From Streptomyces sp. NBC_00237 (GTDB lineage Bacteria > Actinomycetota > Actinomycetes > Streptomycetales > Streptomycetaceae): a stretch of DNA of 64,000 nt. Below are positions 22,172-31,170 of this stretch, one piece after another. The notes beneath the pieces were generated by a model. That model was not told the origin of the DNA. It worked only from the letters and a program-made list of their open reading frames with translations, and made no database searches. The translations under genes and the position numbers were made by a program. Location of the stretch: assembly GCF_026342435.1 (NCBI RefSeq), contig NZ_JAPEMT010000001.1:3032501-3096500 (forward strand). The letters run 5' to 3'. Numbering within the stretch: position 1 is the stretch's first letter; the number at the start of each line of letters is the position of its first letter.

Positions 22172-23839
22172 CTACGCGTCGTACAGGTCCGCCTTGCGCG
22201 GTGACGGGTCCTGGACCAGGCCGCTGAGCATCGAGGAACGGCCGCTGAAGCGTTCGGTGGCGACTCCGTGGTCCTCCAGGACCTTGATCGCGGCTGTGTG
22301 CACGACACGCAGTACCGGAGTCGCCGCGCGCATGGCGTCGTCGGCCATGAAGCGGTGCCGCCAGGGCTTCTCCGCCCAGACGTGCCGCAGGCCGAACGGC
22401 TCGGGCAGGGAGAGCTTGCCGCCGAGGAAGTCCAGGACGTTCGGGAACCAGGTGAACGGGGCGCGGACGCTGAGACGCACCACCTCGTTGGTGTCCATCA
22501 GCGGCAGTTCGCGGGTCTTGGTCTCCCAGAACCTCACCGTCTTGCTGACGGTGACCGTCTTCGGCGACGGCTTCGACGTGAACAGGGAGTGCACCGGCCC
22601 CAGTGCGTGACCGGTGACCTCGATGCGCAGCGTCTCGTGCAGCACGGTCACCGTGATGAGCATGGTGATGACCAACTGGCCGTCCCACAGGGTGAACTGG
22701 ACGCCCAGGTAGTGCCGGTTGCCGGCGCCGAACTGCTGCTCGTTGCAGATCCGCTGTATCTCGTGCGTCTTGATCTGGTACGCCTCGACGTCGGTGCCCT
22801 CGGGGCGGCTGACGGAGCCCGCGTTCTCGCCGACCGGGGCGACGATCCAGTGCTTGACGGAGGGCGGCGGGAAGCCGCCGGTGTGCAGCGGGCCGCGCTC
22901 CAGCATGCGGAGCTGGTCGTGGATGGCCCGGATCACGTCCCAGCTGCGGAAGCCGTGGATCTCCTTGGCGGGGTCCGCGCGCTCCAGCTCCTCGGCGAGC
23001 TGCCAGCTGCCCCAGCGGGTGCCCATGCCGAGTATGCCCTTGGGGCCCGCGTAGAAGACCGAGTTGGACTGCTGCTCGGCGGTGAGGCGGGCGAGGCCCT
23101 GGCGGAGCTCTTCGGCGTTGCTCTGGCCGGGGTCCTGGGGGACCGCCTCGGGGATCTTGGGACCGATGCCGCCGCCGGAGAGGAGCGCGGACCAGTGCTC
23201 GCGCAGGTCCTTGCCGGTGGATTCGCAGATCTGCTTGGCCCAGAGCCAGCCGATGACGGGTGCGATGACCATGGCGCGCAGGTAGATGCCGAGGATTCCG
23301 GTGAAGGGCAGTTTGATCAGGAAGATCACGACGAGACCGCCCACGGCGACCAGGAGGGCGGTGCCGAGCGCGCCGGACTTCTTGTCCTTGGCACCCGCGA
23401 TGGTGCGGCGGAGCTGGAAGACGGCGAGCCAGAGCAGCAGCCCCGGCAGGAACAGCAGGCCGAAGACGACCATGACGATCGTCAGTCTGGTGTCCCGGGC
23501 CTTGCGGATGTTGATGGCGGCGAGGCAGTGCTCGACGACGGTCTGCGGCTCCGTGCCGAAGGACTGGACGAGTGCGCCGCGGGCGCCGCCGAGCATGCGG
23601 ACCCGGACGGCACGGGCGAATGCCTCGCCGAGATTGGGCTCGAAGAGGGAGAGCTTGCCCTTCTTCACCTCGGACTTGTGCCAGTCGCTGTTCGCGTCGA
23701 GGAGTACGGTCACCGGGCTGTCCCGGTACGCGGCCGAGGCGAGCGCGTTGGTCGCCGCGGTCTGTCCTGCCGCACCGTGGAGCGGTACCTGTGCACCGGG
23801 TGAGAAGTCGAATCCCGAGTCCGCCACTGCCGCCCCCAT
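22172..23839 (-). CDS. Conserved membrane protein of unknown function
   Basis: Start at ATG 23839 gives 555 residues; upstream codons in frame are Cys/Arg-rich and unlike protein. A soluble N-terminal part (1-115) is followed by three membrane helices (about 119-142, 158-176 and 178-200) and a large C-terminal soluble region (200-555) with Trp-Asp-Gly and repeated beta motifs. No enzyme motif is visible. It sits downstream of the EF-G-like gene on the same strand in the conserved core. Confidence 0.65.
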   Translation of the reverse strand: MGAAVADSGFDFSPGAQVPLHGAAGQTAATNALASAAYRDSPVTVLLDANSDWHKSEVKKGKLSLFEPNLGEAFARAVRVRMLGGARGALVQSFGTEPQTVVEHCLAAINIRKARDTRLTIVMVVFGLLFLPGLLLWLAVFQLRRTIAGAKDKKSGALGTALLVAVGGLVVIFLIKLPFTGILGIYLRAMVIAPVIGWLWAKQICESTGKDLREHWSALLSGGGIGPKIPEAVPQDPGQSNAEELRQGLARLTAEQQSNSVFYAGPKGILGMGTRWGSWQLAEELERADPAKEIHGFRSWDVIRAIHDQLRMLERGPLHTGGFPPPSVKHWIVAPVGENAGSVSRPEGTDVEAYQIKTHEIQRICNEQQFGAGNRHYLGVQFTLWDGQLVITMLITVTVLHETLRIEVTGHALGPVHSLFTSKPSPKTVTVSKTVRFWETKTRELPLMDTNEVVRLSVRAPFTWFPNVLDFLGGKLSLPEPFGLRHVWAEKPWRHRFMADDAMRAATPVLRVVHTAAIKVLEDHGVATERFSGRSSMLSGLVQDPSPRKADLYDA

Positions 23840-24035
23840 TGACCGTCCGCGTCCGCGGAGCCCTGTGCTCTCCGCGTCGTTGCCGCACTGCGGCGTTGTT
23901 CCCAACGACCGCGCCCCGCACACCTTCTGAGCTGGGGTCACAGCGTATCGACGTGAGGTCCTCTTCGTCATGGGAGCGCGGAATGCCGCCCGCCGCAAGG
24001 GAATTGAGGGGGCGGCATTGCCGCATATCGGTCAA

Positions 24036-26240
24036 CTAGCCGCCGTTTTGCTCCCGTTCGCGGAATTTGCCCGCGAGCTGGGGTGGCATGGGTTCGTGCC
24101 GTGCGTACGTTCGGTGGAAGCGGCCGGTGCCGTGCGAGACGGACCGCAGGTCGACGGCGTACCGGCCGATCTCGATCTCGGGGACCTCGGCCCGGACCAG
24201 GGTGCGGCCGTGGCCCGCCTGTTCGGTGCCGACGACGCGGCCGCGCCTGCCGGAGAGGTCGCTCATGACGGGCCCCACGTAGTCGTCGGGGACCAGGACG
24301 GTGACGGCGGCGACGGGTTCGAGGAGGTCGATGCGGGCGTCGGCGGCCGCTTCCCTGAGCGCGAGGGCGCCCGCCGTCTGGAAGGCGGCGTCGGAGGAGT
24401 CCACCGAGTGGGCCTTGCCGTCCCGCAGCGTGATCCGTACGTCGACCAGGGGGTATCCGGTGGCGAGGCCCCGGGCGGCCTGGGCGCGTACGCCCTTCTC
24501 GACGGAGGGGATGAACTGGCGTGGCACCGCGCCGCCGACCACCTTGTCGACGAATTCGATGCCCGTGCCGGGCGGCAGCGGCTCCACGTCGATCTCGCAG
24601 ATGGCGTACTGGCCGTGGCCGCCGGACTGTTTGACGTGCCGTCCGCGTCCGGCGGTCCGTTCGCCGAAGGTCTCGCGCAGCGACACTTTGTGGTCGACGG
24701 CGTCGACCTGGACCCCGTACCGGGAACGCAGCCGTTCCAGGGCGACGTCGCGGTGCGCCTCGCCCAGGCACCACAGGACGAGCTGGCGGGTGGCCTGGTT
24801 CTGCTCCAGGCGCATGGTCGGGTCCTCGGCGACGAGCCGGGCGAGTCCTTGGGAGAGCTTGTCCTCGTCGGCCTTGCTGTGGGCCTGGATGGCGAGCGGG
24901 AGGAGCGGGTCGGGCATCTGCCACGGCTCCATGAGCAGCGGGTTGTCCCGGGCGGAGAGGGTGTCGCCGGTTTCGGCGCGGGTGAGTTTCGCCACGCAGG
25001 CGAGGTCGCCCGCGACGCAGTGGGAGAGGGTGCGCTGCTGTTTGCCGAAGGGTGAGGAGAGGGCGCCGACCCGCTCGTCGACATCGTGGTCCTCGTGGCC
25101 CCGGTCGGCGAGGCCGTGCCCGGAGACGTGGATGGTCTCGTCGGGGCGCAGGGTGCCGGAGAAGACGCGGACGAGGGAGATCCGGCCGACGTAGGGGTCG
25201 GAGGCGGTCTTGACCACCTCGGCGACGAGCGGGCCCGCCGGGTCGCAGGTCAGCGGGGGTGCGGGCGTGCCCTGGGGGGTGGTGACGGCGGGCAGTTCGT
25301 GTTCGGCGGGGGTCGGGAAGCCGCCGGTGATCAGCTCCAGGATCTCGACCGTGCCCAGGCCCTGGCGGCTGCCCTCAGGGGCGGGCGCGGCGGCGAGCAC
25401 GGGGTGGAACGTGCCCCGGGCGACGCCCCGTTCGAGGTCGTCGACGAGGGTCTTGAGGTCGATGTCCTCGCCGTCGAGGTAGCGGTCCATCAGGGACTCG
25501 TCCTCGCTCTCGGCGATGATGCCCTCGATGAGCCGGTCGCGGGCCGCCTGGATGCGGGGGAGTTGGGCGGGGTCGGGTTCGAGTTCCTTGCGTTCGCCGG
25601 AGGAGTAGTCGTAGATCTTCTGCGAGAGCAGGCCGAGGAGTCCGGCCACGGGGGCGTGCCCGTCGGGCCCGTGGTCCCCGTACAGCGGGAGGTAGAGCGG
25701 GAGTACGGCGTCCGGGTCGTCGCCCCCGAAGGCGGAGGCGCAGAAGTCGGTCATCGACTCGAAGTTGGCGCGGGCGGCCTCCAGATGGGTCACCACGATG
25801 GCGCGCGGCATGCCGACGGCGGCGCACTCCTCCCACACCATGCGGGTCGCGCCGTCGACGCCGTCGGAGGCGGAGACGACGAAGAGGGCCGCGTCCGCGG
25901 CGCGCAGACCGGCCCTCAGCTCCCCGACGAAGTCGGCGTATCCGGGTGTGTCGAGGAGGTTGATCTTGATGCCGTCCCATGCGACGGGGACGAGGGAGAG
26001 TTGTACGGAGCGTTGCTGGCGGTGCTCGATCTCGTCGTGGTCGGAGACGGTGGTCCCGTCCTCGACGCGGCCCGCCCGGTTCACTGCCCCCGCGGCGAGC
26101 GCGAGGGCCTCCACCAGGGTGGTCTTGCCCGATCCGCTGTGGCCGACCAGCACCACGTTCCGTACGGATGCGGGGTGGTCGGCCCCTGGAGCCCTGCCGG
26201 CGGCTCCGGGATGTGCGCTCGCGCGTGTCTTGTCGCCCAT
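24036..26240 (-). CDS. EF-G2-like translation factor GTPase
   Basis: The ATG at 26240 has a GGGAGG site and gives 734 residues with the five-domain elongation factor G layout. G1 is at 33-41 (GHSGSGKTT) and G3 at 97-100 (DTPG), but the G4 position is Thr-His-Leu-Glu (151-154) in place of Asn-Lys-x-Asp. Domains II-V follow (domain IV with SGGHGQYA near 500). It belongs to the second EF-G type of actinobacteria, whose mycobacterial member was reported to lack ribosome-dependent GTPase activity. It is not the str-operon fusA. Exact role unknown. Confidence 0.85.
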   Translation of the reverse strand: MGDKTRASAHPGAAGRAPGADHPASVRNVVLVGHSGSGKTTLVEALALAAGAVNRAGRVEDGTTVSDHDEIEHRQQRSVQLSLVPVAWDGIKINLLDTPGYADFVGELRAGLRAADAALFVVSASDGVDGATRMVWEECAAVGMPRAIVVTHLEAARANFESMTDFCASAFGGDDPDAVLPLYLPLYGDHGPDGHAPVAGLLGLLSQKIYDYSSGERKELEPDPAQLPRIQAARDRLIEGIIAESEDESLMDRYLDGEDIDLKTLVDDLERGVARGTFHPVLAAAPAPEGSRQGLGTVEILELITGGFPTPAEHELPAVTTPQGTPAPPLTCDPAGPLVAEVVKTASDPYVGRISLVRVFSGTLRPDETIHVSGHGLADRGHEDHDVDERVGALSSPFGKQQRTLSHCVAGDLACVAKLTRAETGDTLSARDNPLLMEPWQMPDPLLPLAIQAHSKADEDKLSQGLARLVAEDPTMRLEQNQATRQLVLWCLGEAHRDVALERLRSRYGVQVDAVDHKVSLRETFGERTAGRGRHVKQSGGHGQYAICEIDVEPLPPGTGIEFVDKVVGGAVPRQFIPSVEKGVRAQAARGLATGYPLVDVRITLRDGKAHSVDSSDAAFQTAGALALREAAADARIDLLEPVAAVTVLVPDDYVGPVMSDLSGRRGRVVGTEQAGHGRTLVRAEVPEIEIGRYAVDLRSVSHGTGRFHRTYARHEPMPPQLAGKFREREQNGG

Positions 26241-26602
26241 GGTTTCCGGCCTCCCGAGGAAAGGTGCACGGTGAGGAGAAGGGCGCGGGACATGAGGAGC
26301 CGCAGCGGCGTGGCGGCACCGGTGACGCCCGCGGTCATTCGAGCTTTCCACTCCCGTCACTGTGCGTCCATACCCCGGTCCGGTGTGTGTTGGGGGGCGG
26401 TGTGCGGGTGCGGGTGTGTGGGGGGCTGGGATTACTGCCGGGGGCGCTGCCCCCGGACCCCCGCGCCTCAAACGCCGGCGGGGCTGCTTCCTGTGGCGCG
26501 CCCTCGGACGGGTGCCCGGCGGTGGGGTGGGGAGGTCGTGGCTACGATGGGCCAGCCGGTGGCCATAGGGGCCGCTCGGCGATCCGACCCCTCGGGAAGG
26601 CC
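26241..26602. other. 362-bp divergent region between EF-G2-like gene and pgsA
   Basis: The half next to the EF-G-like gene holds its GGGAGG ribosome site (minus strand) and G/T-rich unremarkable sequence. The other half carries the 52-base dispersed Streptomyces repeat (26435-26486). No ORF with convincing codon bias was found. Confidence 0.6.
26435..26486. repeat. Dispersed Streptomyces intergenic repeat (REP-like)
   Basis: The stretch contains the hairpin CCGGGGGC-GCT-GCCCCCGG (26438-26456), then GACCCCCGCGCC, TCAAACGCCGGCGGGGCTG. I recognise it as a sequence found many times between genes in Streptomyces chromosomes. A shorter degenerate relative is at 62264-62324. Confidence 0.65.
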
Positions 26603-27259
26603 ATGCTGAACAAGTACGCGCGTGCATTCTTCACGCGTGTCCTCACACCGTTTGCCGCATTTCTGCTCCGCCGCGGAGTCAGTCCGGATGCGGTCACCCT
26701 CATCGGTACTGCCGGGGTGATGGCGGGTGCGCTGGTCTTCTTCCCCCGCGGGGAGTTCTTCTGGGGCACCATCGTCATCACCCTCTTCGTCTTCTCCGAC
26801 CTCGTCGACGGCAACATGGCCCGGCAGGCGGGGGTGTCCAGCAGGTGGGGCGCGTTCCTCGACTCGACGCTGGACCGGGTGGCCGACGCGGGCATCTTCG
26901 GCGGGCTCGCGCTCTGGTACGCGGGCGACGGCAACGACAACGTGCTGTGCGCGGTGTCCATCTTCTGCCTGGCGAGCGGCCAGGTCGTCTCGTACACCAA
27001 GGCCCGTGGTGAGGCGATCGGACTGCCGGTCGCCGTGAACGGGCTCGTCGAGCGGGCGGAGCGGCTGGTCATCACGCTGGTCGCGGCCGGTGTCGCGGGG
27101 CTGCACACGTTCGGGCTGCCGGGTGTGGAGATCCTGCTGCCGATCGCGTTGTGGGTCGTCGCGGTGGGTTCCCTGGTGACGCTGGGGCAACGGGTGGTGA
27201 CGGTACGCCGGGAGTCCGCCGAGGCGGACGCGGCGACGGGGAACGGGGCCGCGTCATGA
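26603..27259 (+). CDS. pgsA: Phosphatidylinositol phosphate synthase
   Basis: The ATG at 26603 gives 218 residues. The CDP-alcohol phosphotransferase signature is complete: Asp66-x2-Asp69-Gly70-x2-Ala73-Arg74-x8-Gly83-x3-Asp87-x3-Asp91. Six hydrophobic segments follow the motif pattern. The enzyme joins CDP-diacylglycerol and inositol 1-phosphate in the membrane to make phosphatidylinositol phosphate, the base of PIM lipids. The assignment to the PI branch and not PG rests on its coupling to PIM genes: ATGA overlap with the acyltransferase, then pimA. Confidence 0.9.
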   Translation: MLNKYARAFFTRVLTPFAAFLLRRGVSPDAVTLIGTAGVMAGALVFFPRGEFFWGTIVITLFVFSDLVDGNMARQAGVSSRWGAFLDSTLDRVADAGIFGGLALWYAGDGNDNVLCAVSIFCLASGQVVSYTKARGEAIGLPVAVNGLVERAERLVITLVAAGVAGLHTFGLPGVEILLPIALWVVAVGSLVTLGQRVVTVRRESAEADAATGNGAAS

Positions 27260-28203
27260 GCAAGCCTTCCGAAAGCGCGGAGGAAGAGCGTCCGTCGGTC
27301 AAGGACCGACTGGTCGACGGGTTGTACGGGCTCGGCTGGGCCGGAGTGAAGAAACTCCCCGAACCCGTCGTCGTGAAGCTCGGCCGCACCATCGCCGACC
27401 AGGTGTGGAAGCGGCGCGGCAAGAGCGTGCTGCGCCTGGAGTCCAACCTCGCCCGGGTGGTCCCGGACGCGAGCCCGGCCAGGCTGCGGGCCCTGTCCAA
27501 GGCGGGCATGCGCTCGTACATGCGGTACTGGATGGAGTCCTTCCGGCTGCCCTCGTGGACGCCGGAACGTATCGCCGCCGATGTCCGCATCGCCGACAAC
27601 CACCGGATAACCGAGGCGCTGGAGAGCGGCCGGGGCGTGGTGCTCGCCCTGCCGCACATGGGGAACTGGGACCTGGCCGGGGTGTGGGTGACCAGCTGCC
27701 TGGGGCACCCGTTCACGACCGTGGCCGAGCGGCTGAAGCCGGAGTCCCTGTACGACCGGTTCGTCGCGTACCGCGAGAGTCTCGGCATGGAGGTCCTCCC
27801 GCACACGGGCGGCTCCGCCTTCGGGACCCTGGCGCGCAGGCTGCGGGGCGGCGGCCTGGTCTGTCTGGTCGCGGACCGGGACCTGTCCGCTTCGGGCGTG
27901 GAGGTCAAGTACTTCGGCGAGAGCGCCAAGATGCCCGCCGGGCCCGCGATCCTGGCACAGCAGACGGGGGCGCTGCTGCTGCCGGTGACGCTGTGGTACG
28001 ACGGTCCGAAGATGATGCGGGGGCGCATTCATCCGCCCGTCGACGTGCCCGAGACAGGTACGCGCGGGGAGAAGACGTCCGCGATGACACAGGCGCTGGC
28101 CGATGCCTTCGCCACCGGGATCGCCGAGCATCCGGAGGACTGGCACATGCTGCAGAGGCTGTGGACCGCGGATCTGGAGCCCCGGCGGGAGGGCCAGGAG
28201 TGA
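27256..28203 (+). CDS. Phosphatidylinositol mannoside acyltransferase
   Basis: The ATG at 27256 overlaps the pgsA stop (ATGA). The 315-residue protein belongs to the LpxL/HtrB/PatA family: the His-x4-Asp acyltransferase box is seen in Pro-His-Met-Gly-Asn-Trp-Asp (near residues 133-139), with later Asp-Arg-Asp and a Pro-Val motif. In actinobacteria this enzyme moves palmitoyl groups to the mannose of PIM1/PIM2 on the cytoplasmic face. The next gene, pimA, starts in a GTGA overlap, so the three form one operon. Confidence 0.9.
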   Translation: MSKPSESAEEERPSVKDRLVDGLYGLGWAGVKKLPEPVVVKLGRTIADQVWKRRGKSVLRLESNLARVVPDASPARLRALSKAGMRSYMRYWMESFRLPSWTPERIAADVRIADNHRITEALESGRGVVLALPHMGNWDLAGVWVTSCLGHPFTTVAERLKPESLYDRFVAYRESLGMEVLPHTGGSAFGTLARRLRGGGLVCLVADRDLSASGVEVKYFGESAKMPAGPAILAQQTGALLLPVTLWYDGPKMMRGRIHPPVDVPETGTRGEKTSAMTQALADAFATGIAEHPEDWHMLQRLWTADLEPRREGQE

Positions 28204-29366
28204 AGGTCGGGATCGTCTGCCCGTACTCCTGGGACGTGCCGGGCGGCGTCCAGTTCCACATCCGGGACCTCGCCGAGCACCTGATCGGGCTCGGGCACGA
28301 GGTGTCGGTGCTGGCTCCGGCGGACGACGACACGCCGCTGCCGGAGTACGTGGTCTCGGCGGGGCGTGCGGTTCCGGTTCCGTACAACGGGTCGGTGGCC
28401 AGGCTGAGCTTCGGATTCCTGTCGGCGGCGCGGGTGCGCAAGTGGCTGCACGACGGGGCCTTCGACGTGGTGCACATCCACGAGCCCGCCGCTCCGTCGC
28501 TCGGGCTGCTGACCTGCTGGGCGGCGCAGGGGCCGATCGTCGCGACGTTCCACACCTCGACGGCGCGGTCGCGGGTCATGCTGGCGGCGTACCCGATCCT
28601 CCAGCCGGCGCTGGAGAAGATCAGCGCGCGGATCGCGGTGAGCGAGTACGCGCGGCGGACGCTGGTGGAGCACCTGGGCGGTGACGCGGTCACCATTCCC
28701 AACGGGGTGGATGTCGACTTCTTCGCGAAGGCGGAGCCCAAGGAGGAGTGGCAGGGCGAGACGCTCGGGTTCATCGGGCGGATCGACGAGCCGCGCAAGG
28801 GGCTGCCCGTGCTGATGAGGGCGCTGCCGAAGATCCTGGCCGAGCGGCCAGGGACGAGGCTGCTGGTCGCGGGGCGCGGCGACGAGAAGGAGGCCGTGGC
28901 GTCCCTGCCGGAGGAGATGCGCTCCCGGGTGGAGTTCCTCGGCATGGTCAGCGACGAGGACAAGGCGCGGCTGCTGCGCAGCGTTGATGTGTACGTGGCG
29001 CCCAACACGGGTGGCGAGAGCTTCGGGATCATCCTCGTCGAGGCGATGTCGGCCGGTGCGCCGGTGCTGGCGAGCGATCTGGACGCCTTCGCGCAGGTGC
29101 TGGACCAGGGGGCGGCGGGTGACCTGTTCGCCAACGAGGACGCGGACGCGCTGGCGGAGGCCGCGGTGCGGCTGCTGGGGGACGCGGGGCGTCGGGCCGG
29201 GCTGAGCGAGCGGGGGGCGGCGCACGTGCGGCGCTTCGACTGGTCGACGGTGGCAGCGGACATCCTCTCGGTCTACGAGACGGTCACGGACGGCGCGAAC
29301 GCGGTGGCGGCGGCGGACGACGAGAAGCCCGGCAGGCGGGGACGGCTGAGGCTGGCGCGGGACTGA
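28200..29366 (+). CDS. pimA: Phosphatidyl-myo-inositol mannosyltransferase
   Basis: GTG 28200 overlaps the upstream TGA. The 388-residue protein is a GT4 glycosyltransferase: N-terminal Rossmann domain with Pro-Gly-Gly-Val-Gln-Phe-His (membrane/inositol side), Val-His-Ile-His-Glu-Pro, then Phe-Ile-Gly-Arg (near 195) and the GDP-mannose-binding Glu-Ser-Phe-Gly-Ile-x2-Val-Glu (near 278). It adds the first mannose from GDP-mannose to phosphatidylinositol. The last ~25 residues are a low-complexity Ala/Arg-rich tail. Confidence 0.92.
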   Translation: MKVGIVCPYSWDVPGGVQFHIRDLAEHLIGLGHEVSVLAPADDDTPLPEYVVSAGRAVPVPYNGSVARLSFGFLSAARVRKWLHDGAFDVVHIHEPAAPSLGLLTCWAAQGPIVATFHTSTARSRVMLAAYPILQPALEKISARIAVSEYARRTLVEHLGGDAVTIPNGVDVDFFAKAEPKEEWQGETLGFIGRIDEPRKGLPVLMRALPKILAERPGTRLLVAGRGDEKEAVASLPEEMRSRVEFLGMVSDEDKARLLRSVDVYVAPNTGGESFGIILVEAMSAGAPVLASDLDAFAQVLDQGAAGDLFANEDADALAEAAVRLLGDAGRRAGLSERGAAHVRRFDWSTVAADILSVYETVTDGANAVAAADDEKPGRRGRLRLARD

Positions 29367-29460
29367 GCGGACCGGGCCCGGGGCCGGGCCTTCACCCCGG
29401 AGGAGGGGCGAGGGGCCGCCGTTCCGGAGGAAGCCTCCATCGCCGGTAGCCTTCTGAGCC

Positions 29461-30003
29461 GTGACCACCCTCATCTGGATCGTCGTCGCCCTGTTCGCGA
29501 TCGGCCTCTACCTCAGCTGGACCGCCGGCCGCCTCGACCGCCTGCACACCCGCATCGACGCCTCCCGCGCCGCCCTCGACGCGCAGTTGCTGCGGCGGGC
29601 GTCCGTGGCGCAGGAACTGGCGACCTCCGGGGTGCTGGACCCCGCGTCGTCGATCGTGCTCTACCAGGCGGCGCACGACGCCCGGCAGGCCGAGGAGGAG
29701 CAGCGGGAGGTCGCCGAGAGCGAGCTCAGCCAGGCGCTGCGGGCCGTGTTCGGGGAGCCGGAGCAGGTGGAGGCGCTGAAGCTGGCTCCGGGCGGGGAGG
29801 AGGCTGCCGGGGAACTGGCGGCTGCCGTGCGCCGGGTGCCGATGGCACGGCGGTTCCACAACGATTCGGTACGGGCCGCCCGCGCGCTGCGCAGGCACCG
29901 CAAGGTGCGCTGGTTCCGGCTGGCGGGGCACGCCCCGTTCCCGATGGCCTTCGAGATGGACGACGAGGCTCCGGTGGCCCTGGCGGACCGGCCAGGGACG
30001 TAA
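29461..30003 (+). CDS. Membrane-anchored helical (LemA-like) protein
   Basis: GTG 29461 starts a 180-residue protein with a single N-terminal membrane helix (about 3-22) and a long soluble helical region. The arrangement [17 protein letters not shown] resembles LemA-type proteins, although it is shorter. It stands between the PIM operon and pdxS in the conserved core. Function is unknown. Confidence 0.6.
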   Translation: MTTLIWIVVALFAIGLYLSWTAGRLDRLHTRIDASRAALDAQLLRRASVAQELATSGVLDPASSIVLYQAAHDARQAEEEQREVAESELSQALRAVFGEPEQVEALKLAPGGEEAAGELAAAVRRVPMARRFHNDSVRAARALRRHRKVRWFRLAGHAPFPMAFEMDDEAPVALADRPGT

Positions 30004-30008
30004 CGCCG

Positions 30009-30059
30009 CACTGCTCGGTCCCGCGCACTGCTCGGTCCCGCGCACCGCTCGGCCCCGCG
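30009..30059. repeat. Three tandem 17-bp repeats after the LemA-like gene
   Basis: CACTGCTCGGTCCCGCG occurs exactly at 30009-30025 and 30026-30042, and with two C/T changes at 30043-30059. They begin six bases after a stop codon, in the leader region of pdxS. Confidence 0.85.
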
Positions 30060-30130
30060 TCCCGACCGGCTCCGCGCCCCGCCCGGCTTCGCCTCGTATC
30101 CACTCCGTACGGCGAAAACGATCCACCGGC

Positions 30131-30157
30131 TGTCCATTGGCCCTTGCAGTGGACTGG
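30131..30157 (+). promoter_or_regulatory. PdxR-like binding motifs upstream of pdxS
   Basis: GCAGTGGACTGG (30146-30157) resembles the AAAGTGGWCTA motif recalled for the MocR regulator PdxR of Corynebacterium, and TGTCCATTGG (30131-30140) is a similar site in inverse orientation. Both lie about 100-125 bases before the pdxS start. The regulator itself is not in the window. Confidence 0.35.
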
Positions 30158-30256
30158 TCGCAGGGCGTTTCCTCGGCGGTGCGGGGCAGTGCGCGCCATG
30201 CCGTGCGCGCTCGCACCGCACATACGCCCGTCTTTCGTCATCGAGCGAGGTCGAAC

Positions 30257-31165
30257 ATGTCCAGCACCCCCACCCCCCAGTCCCCGGCCACCGGCACCGA
30301 CCGCGTCAAGCGCGGCATGGCCGAGCAGCTCAAGGGCGGCGTGATCATGGACGTCGTCAACGCCGAGCAGGCGAAGATCGCCGAGGACGCGGGCGCCGTC
30401 GCCGTCATGGCGCTGGAGCGGGTGCCCGCCGACATCCGCAAGGACGGCGGAGTGGCCCGGATGTCCGACCCCAACATGATCGAAGAGATCATCGAGGCCG
30501 TCTCCATCCCGGTCATGGCGAAGTCCCGCATCGGCCACTTCGTCGAGGCCCAGGTCCTCCAGTCGCTCGGTGTCGACTACATCGACGAGTCCGAGGTCCT
30601 CACCCCGGCCGACGAGGTCAACCACTCCGACAAGTGGGCGTTCACCACCCCCTTCGTCTGTGGTGCCACCAACCTGGGCGAGGCCCTGCGCCGCATCGCC
30701 GAGGGCGCAGCCATGATCCGCTCCAAGGGCGAGGCCGGTACGGGCAACGTCGTCGAGGCGGTCCGTCACCTGCGCCAGATCAAGAACGAGATCGCCAAGC
30801 TGCGCGGCTTCGACAACAACGAGCTGTTCGCCGCCGCCAAGGAGCTCCGCGCCCCGTACGAGCTGGTCAAGGAGGTCGCCGAGCTCGGCAAGCTCCCGGT
30901 CGTGCTGTTCTCCGCCGGTGGCGTCGCCACCCCCGCCGACGCGGCGCTGATGCGCCAGCTCGGTGCCGAGGGCGTCTTCGTCGGCTCCGGCATCTTCAAG
31001 TCCGGCGACCCGGCCAAGCGTGCCGCCGCCATCGTCCGCGCCACTACCTTCTTCGACGACCCGAAGATCATCGCGGACGCCTCCCGCAACCTGGGCGAGG
31101 CCATGGTCGGCATCAACTGCGACACCCTCCCCGAGTCCGAGCGCTACGCCAACCGGGGCTGGTAA
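30257..31165 (+). CDS. pdxS: Pyridoxal 5'-phosphate synthase, PdxS subunit
   Basis: The ATG at 30257 gives 302 residues and the upstream frame is discarded. Key residues are present: Asp32 (Val-Ile-Met-Asp-Val), Lys89 (Val-Met-Ala-Lys-Ser) for the ribose 5-phosphate adduct, and Lys157 before Gly-Glu-Ala-Gly-Thr-Gly-Asn. The (beta/alpha)8 enzyme builds PLP from ribose 5-phosphate, glyceraldehyde 3-phosphate and ammonia delivered by PdxT, which is encoded next, five bases after its stop. Confidence 0.97.
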   Translation: MSSTPTPQSPATGTDRVKRGMAEQLKGGVIMDVVNAEQAKIAEDAGAVAVMALERVPADIRKDGGVARMSDPNMIEEIIEAVSIPVMAKSRIGHFVEAQVLQSLGVDYIDESEVLTPADEVNHSDKWAFTTPFVCGATNLGEALRRIAEGAAMIRSKGEAGTGNVVEAVRHLRQIKNEIAKLRGFDNNELFAAAKELRAPYELVKEVAELGKLPVVLFSAGGVATPADAALMRQLGAEGVFVGSGIFKSGDPAKRAAAIVRATTFFDDPKIIADASRNLGEAMVGINCDTLPESERYANRGW

Positions 31166-31170
31166 CCCGT

